64,000 bases of DNA from Corynebacterium breve. GTDB lineage: Bacteria; Actinomycetota; Actinomycetes; Mycobacteriales; Mycobacteriaceae. Positions 61,702 to 64,000 of this stretch are shown here, piece by piece. The notes under the pieces were generated by a model. It ran no database searches, was not told where the DNA came from, and saw only the letters and a list, made by a program, of their open reading frames with translations. The DNA is taken from the NCBI RefSeq assembly GCF_030252165.1, contig NZ_CP126969.1, positions 2,108,001 through 2,172,000 of the forward strand. The letters are read 5' to 3'. The stretch's first letter is position 1. Every line of letters begins with the position of its first letter. The translations under genes were made by a program, and so were the position numbers.

Positions 61702-63501
61702 CTATGGCGCCAGCCAGGCGATTTGTTGACCCGTCAATCCGGGATCCATCCCATTTTCAATAGCTTCGAGCGTCGCTGTGTCCAGGTATTTTGCAGGATC
61801 CTCGTCGAGCTCCAAGGTTCTGCCAGCAGTCAATGAGAATTTAATGTTCTTCAAGAAACGGCGCGGATTCATCGGCTCACGATATGAAGCCATAAGTTCT
61901 GCTATCTCCGGGGTACGCAGAGCCGCACGAGCCTGCTTCGCTTCTTTTTTGTCGTACCACTCCGGCAGCTGGTCTAGATCGGTAGCAGAATCCGCCGCCT
62001 GCCACGCTAGGTCCAAGTGCTTGTCGTGGCCGATTCGACCTTCCGGATCGCGCGGCATCCTGGCCGCAAGGGGCGTCGCTAAGCCCACCGTATCCAGCAC
62101 CCTGATGTCTAGATCTGCATTCATACTGGTCATACCCAGATTGATCAAGTACAAAGTTGGGTCAAGGCCCTGCAGATCGGTCTCCGCCTGGGTGCGTGGC
62201 ACGGTGATCCAGGAATACATCTCCGGCTCAGCGCTCAAGATGATCTGGGCGAGCTGGCCTGCGTTCTCTTCCTGAGCTAGGGCAAGGCGCCCGTGCCAGT
62301 CGGGTCCAAGATTCTTGGAGGTCAAGAAGTCAGACGCATACCGGGGCGGCTGGCCCTGCTCGCGGTAGGTTGCGTTAGACCAAAACTCGCGCTCGTCGAC
62401 AATGTTGAGCGGCTCGGTTTCGTAGACCTCCCAATCAATGGGATGCGCGCGAACGATGACTACCGTCGACCACACCGCCACGGCGGCCACCACCGCTACA
62501 GTGACTCGATTGAGCGGGATCGCCATCAACGGCAGCAACATGGCAAACAACGGCAACAGCCACATGCGTCCGTGCATGAAGTCGCCGCCCACGCGCAATA
62601 CATAGAGCACATGGATCCAAGCGACGGCGTACACCAAGATCATGATGGTGCGATCGCGGCCCTGTCGGCTGACTCCAAGCCACACGGCCACCCCAATAGC
62701 GACGAGCAGCGGAAGATACAGCGCGTATGGTTGCAGCAGGTCCCATGCGTAGCCGAATCCCGCAGCCCATTCGGAATCGCTGGCAGATTTGGCTACCGCG
62801 GTGTGCGGCGTCAAGAGCCCGTAGTAGCCCATTCGGAAAATCTGATAGGCAGCAGGTACTGGCAAGGCGAAAGCAAGGATTCCGGCAATTTCCTTTGGCT
62901 GCTTCCAGGCGTAAGCGATCAAGACTATGCCCGTCAGCCCGCCGTAGAGCGCGAGTTCCGGACGCACGAGCCACGACAGGCCCGACCAGAATGCGAGCCA
63001 ATACCCCACCGGAAAAGAGGCGCGCTTCCCGCCGGGCTGTGCCCAACCGACCAACAGAGCCCACCAGATGGCAATCCACGCCAATGACAGACCCCACTCG
63101 AGTCCGGATGTAGCGAAGTCACGAGCCGGTGGCAGCGCAAAGTAAATCAGCACGCCAAAGGGCAGCACTGCCCCACCCCAGAAGCGTGCCGAAGCTACCA
63201 CCGCAACCACTGCCGCCAGCGTGGTGAGAATCAAAGCGAGCCACATGGCGATGTCTTCTAAAGGCGCGCGGGTAATCCATGCGACCGCCGTGATCAAGTA
63301 CTGCCACAGGGTGGACGTGTTGGCCTCCACGCGCTCGCCAGCATTAAACACTGGTCCGTTTCCAGCCATGATATTGCGTACGGTGCGCAACACGATGAGG
63401 CCATCATCGCTGATCCAGCGCCGTTGCCATCCACCGTAAAACGCAAAGACACCCGCTATAGTCGCGGAGATGATCAGCGAAATGCGGGTGTCTTTTGTCA
63501 T
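61702..63501 (-). CDS. aftB: Terminal beta-(1->2)-arabinofuranosyltransferase AftB
   Basis: The protein of about 599 residues is a GT-C membrane glycosyltransferase with about nine to ten helices and a soluble C-terminal half. The first outer loop carries the acidic motif WQRRWISDDGLIVLR (residues 26-40), which holds the catalytic DD typical of AftB. It caps arabinogalactan with the terminal arabinofuranose residues that accept mycolates. ATG 63501 is preceded by TAACAT at 7-nt spacing (minus strand), suggesting a leaderless message; the open frame to 63546 is less likely. It lies between cmt2 and ubiA. Confidence 0.9.
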   Translation of the reverse strand: MTKDTRISLIISATIAGVFAFYGGWQRRWISDDGLIVLRTVRNIMAGNGPVFNAGERVEANTSTLWQYLITAVAWITRAPLEDIAMWLALILTTLAAVVAVVASARFWGGAVLPFGVLIYFALPPARDFATSGLEWGLSLAWIAIWWALLVGWAQPGGKRASFPVGYWLAFWSGLSWLVRPELALYGGLTGIVLIAYAWKQPKEIAGILAFALPVPAAYQIFRMGYYGLLTPHTAVAKSASDSEWAAGFGYAWDLLQPYALYLPLLVAIGVAVWLGVSRQGRDRTIMILVYAVAWIHVLYVLRVGGDFMHGRMWLLPLFAMLLPLMAIPLNRVTVAVVAAVAVWSTVVIVRAHPIDWEVYETEPLNIVDEREFWSNATYREQGQPPRYASDFLTSKNLGPDWHGRLALAQEENAGQLAQIILSAEPEMYSWITVPRTQAETDLQGLDPTLYLINLGMTSMNADLDIRVLDTVGLATPLAARMPRDPEGRIGHDKHLDLAWQAADSATDLDQLPEWYDKKEAKQARAALRTPEIAELMASYREPMNPRRFLKNIKFSLTAGRTLELDEDPAKYLDTATLEAIENGMDPGLTGQQIAWLAP

Positions 63502-63556
63502 GCGGTTGATGTTACCGCAGGTGAGTTGCTGTAGAAATTTCACCACATGGCAGTAG

Positions 63557-63601
63557 CCAAGTGCCTAGGTTTAACCAAGTGTCTAGGTTTAACCAAGTGC
63601 C
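63557..63601. repeat. 18-bp tandem repeat overlapping the end of ubiA
   Basis: CCAAGTGCCTAGGTTTAA and CCAAGTGTCTAGGTTTAA are adjacent copies, followed by a partial third (CCAAGTGCC). The array spans the ubiA stop codon; each unit contains an in-frame stop, so the array cannot have been recently coding. Confidence 0.85.
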
Positions 63602-64000
63602 GGAATAACGTACACGGCGACGACGATGCACAGCAGCCACGCGACCGCGAGGATTTGCAGCACGCGATCTTGCAAGGCGATCTCGTCAGGTGCACCACCC
63701 TGGCCACGGTCAACGTCAGCGGCGTAGCGCATGATCGCGATCACGAACGGCACCAGCGAGATCTGGTACCAAATCGATGCGCCACCGTCGACGGAGTTTG
63801 ATAGCTCAAAGGCCCACAGTGAGTAGCTCATCACCACGGCAGTTGCCGACATGGTCCACACGAAGCGCAGGTATGTCGGGGTGTAGCCCTCCAATGCCTT
63901 GCGGATCTTCGCGCCGGTCCGCTCCGAAAGCAGCAGCTCTGCGTAGCGCTTGCCCGATGCCATAAACAGCGAGCCGAACGCCGCAACCAGCAGGAACCAC
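63589..64000 (-). CDS. ubiA: UbiA-type decaprenyl-phosphate phosphoribosyltransferase, C-terminal part (truncated by window edge)
   Basis: The last 136 residues lie in the window and the gene continues past 64000. The visible part has WFLLVAAFGSLFMASGKRYAEL, a UbiA prenyltransferase signature, and four transmembrane helices. UbiA makes decaprenyl-phospho-5-phosphoribose, the first committed step of arabinan precursor synthesis. The in-frame ATG at 63963 is internal. The stop codon falls within a tandem repeat. Neighbours aftB and cmt genes agree with the arabinogalactan-mycolate cluster. Confidence 0.92.
   Translation of the reverse strand, partial: WFLLVAAFGSLFMASGKRYAELLLSERTGAKIRKALEGYTPTYLRFVWTMSATAVVMSYSLWAFELSNSVDGGASIWYQISLVPFVIAIMRYAADVDRGQGGAPDEIALQDRVLQILAVAWLLCIVVAVYVIPALG

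Overview
The window comes from a mycolic-acid-containing actinobacterium, almost certainly a Corynebacterium. Evidence: mycolyltransferases with LGFP repeats, the accD-pks13-fadD32 corynomycolate condensation locus, an MmpL3-type trehalose monomycolate exporter, arabinogalactan arabinosyltransferases (aftD, aftB, ubiA), a GTP-dependent PEP carboxykinase, McbR-type and RamB-type operators, and many genes that look leaderless (-10 box about 7 nt before the start codon). From memory, gene order follows the C. glutamicum region running from cysI/fpr2 through alaT, ugd, dcd, aftD, pck, trmB and cmpL1 to pks13, cmt and ubiA. The species cannot be fixed from the sequence.

Layout. 0-2 kb: divergent cysI (truncated by the window edge) and fpr2, with three McbR-like palindromes between them. 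2-11.3 kb: a secreted metallophosphoesterase, a MacA/MacB-like tripartite ABC system and a heterodimeric ABC exporter, separated by three 68-bp palindromic intergenic repeats. 11.4-12.2 kb: a two-gene Fic toxin/VbhA-type antitoxin cassette. 12.3-20.5 kb: a membrane Fe-S reductase with a Pro/Ala-rich repetitive tail, a DUF1707 protein, alaT, UDP-glucose dehydrogenase, a class III aminotransferase and dcd. 20.6-22.1 kb: tRNA-Gly(CCC) with an IS481-family element inserted exactly at its 3' end; the 15-bp target duplication preserves the tRNA but cuts it off from its terminator. 22.3-29.7 kb: DUF981 pair, M23 endopeptidase, hydrolase/TetR pair with a shared operator, VanW-family protein, GH3 lipoprotein, UspA.

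29.5-38.5 kb is an envelope-lipid block: DUF2613 protein, AftD, TmaT-type acyltransferase, DUF3068 (PgfA/Rv0227c-like) protein, polytopic membrane protein, GT4 glycosyltransferase and MtrP-like methyltransferase. 38.8-47.6 kb: pckG with a RamB-like site, trmB, NYN protein, CmpL1/MmpL3, YbhN-like protein, secreted hydrolase, DUF3054 protein and macrodomain protein. 47.8-64 kb: accD3, pks13, fadD32, cutinase-like enzyme, lipoprotein, two mycolyltransferases, aftB and ubiA (truncated by the window edge).

Together the 30-64 kb region builds the cell envelope. FadD32, AccD and Pks13 make the mycolate; TmaT, MtrP, the DUF3068 protein and CmpL1 modify and export trehalose monomycolate; the Cmt enzymes transfer it to arabinogalactan built by UbiA, AftB and AftD. 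Most notable departures from expectation: pks13 carries a one-base frameshift in a G5 tract within its ketosynthase domain, and a small unrecognised membrane-protein gene sits between pks13 and fadD32.
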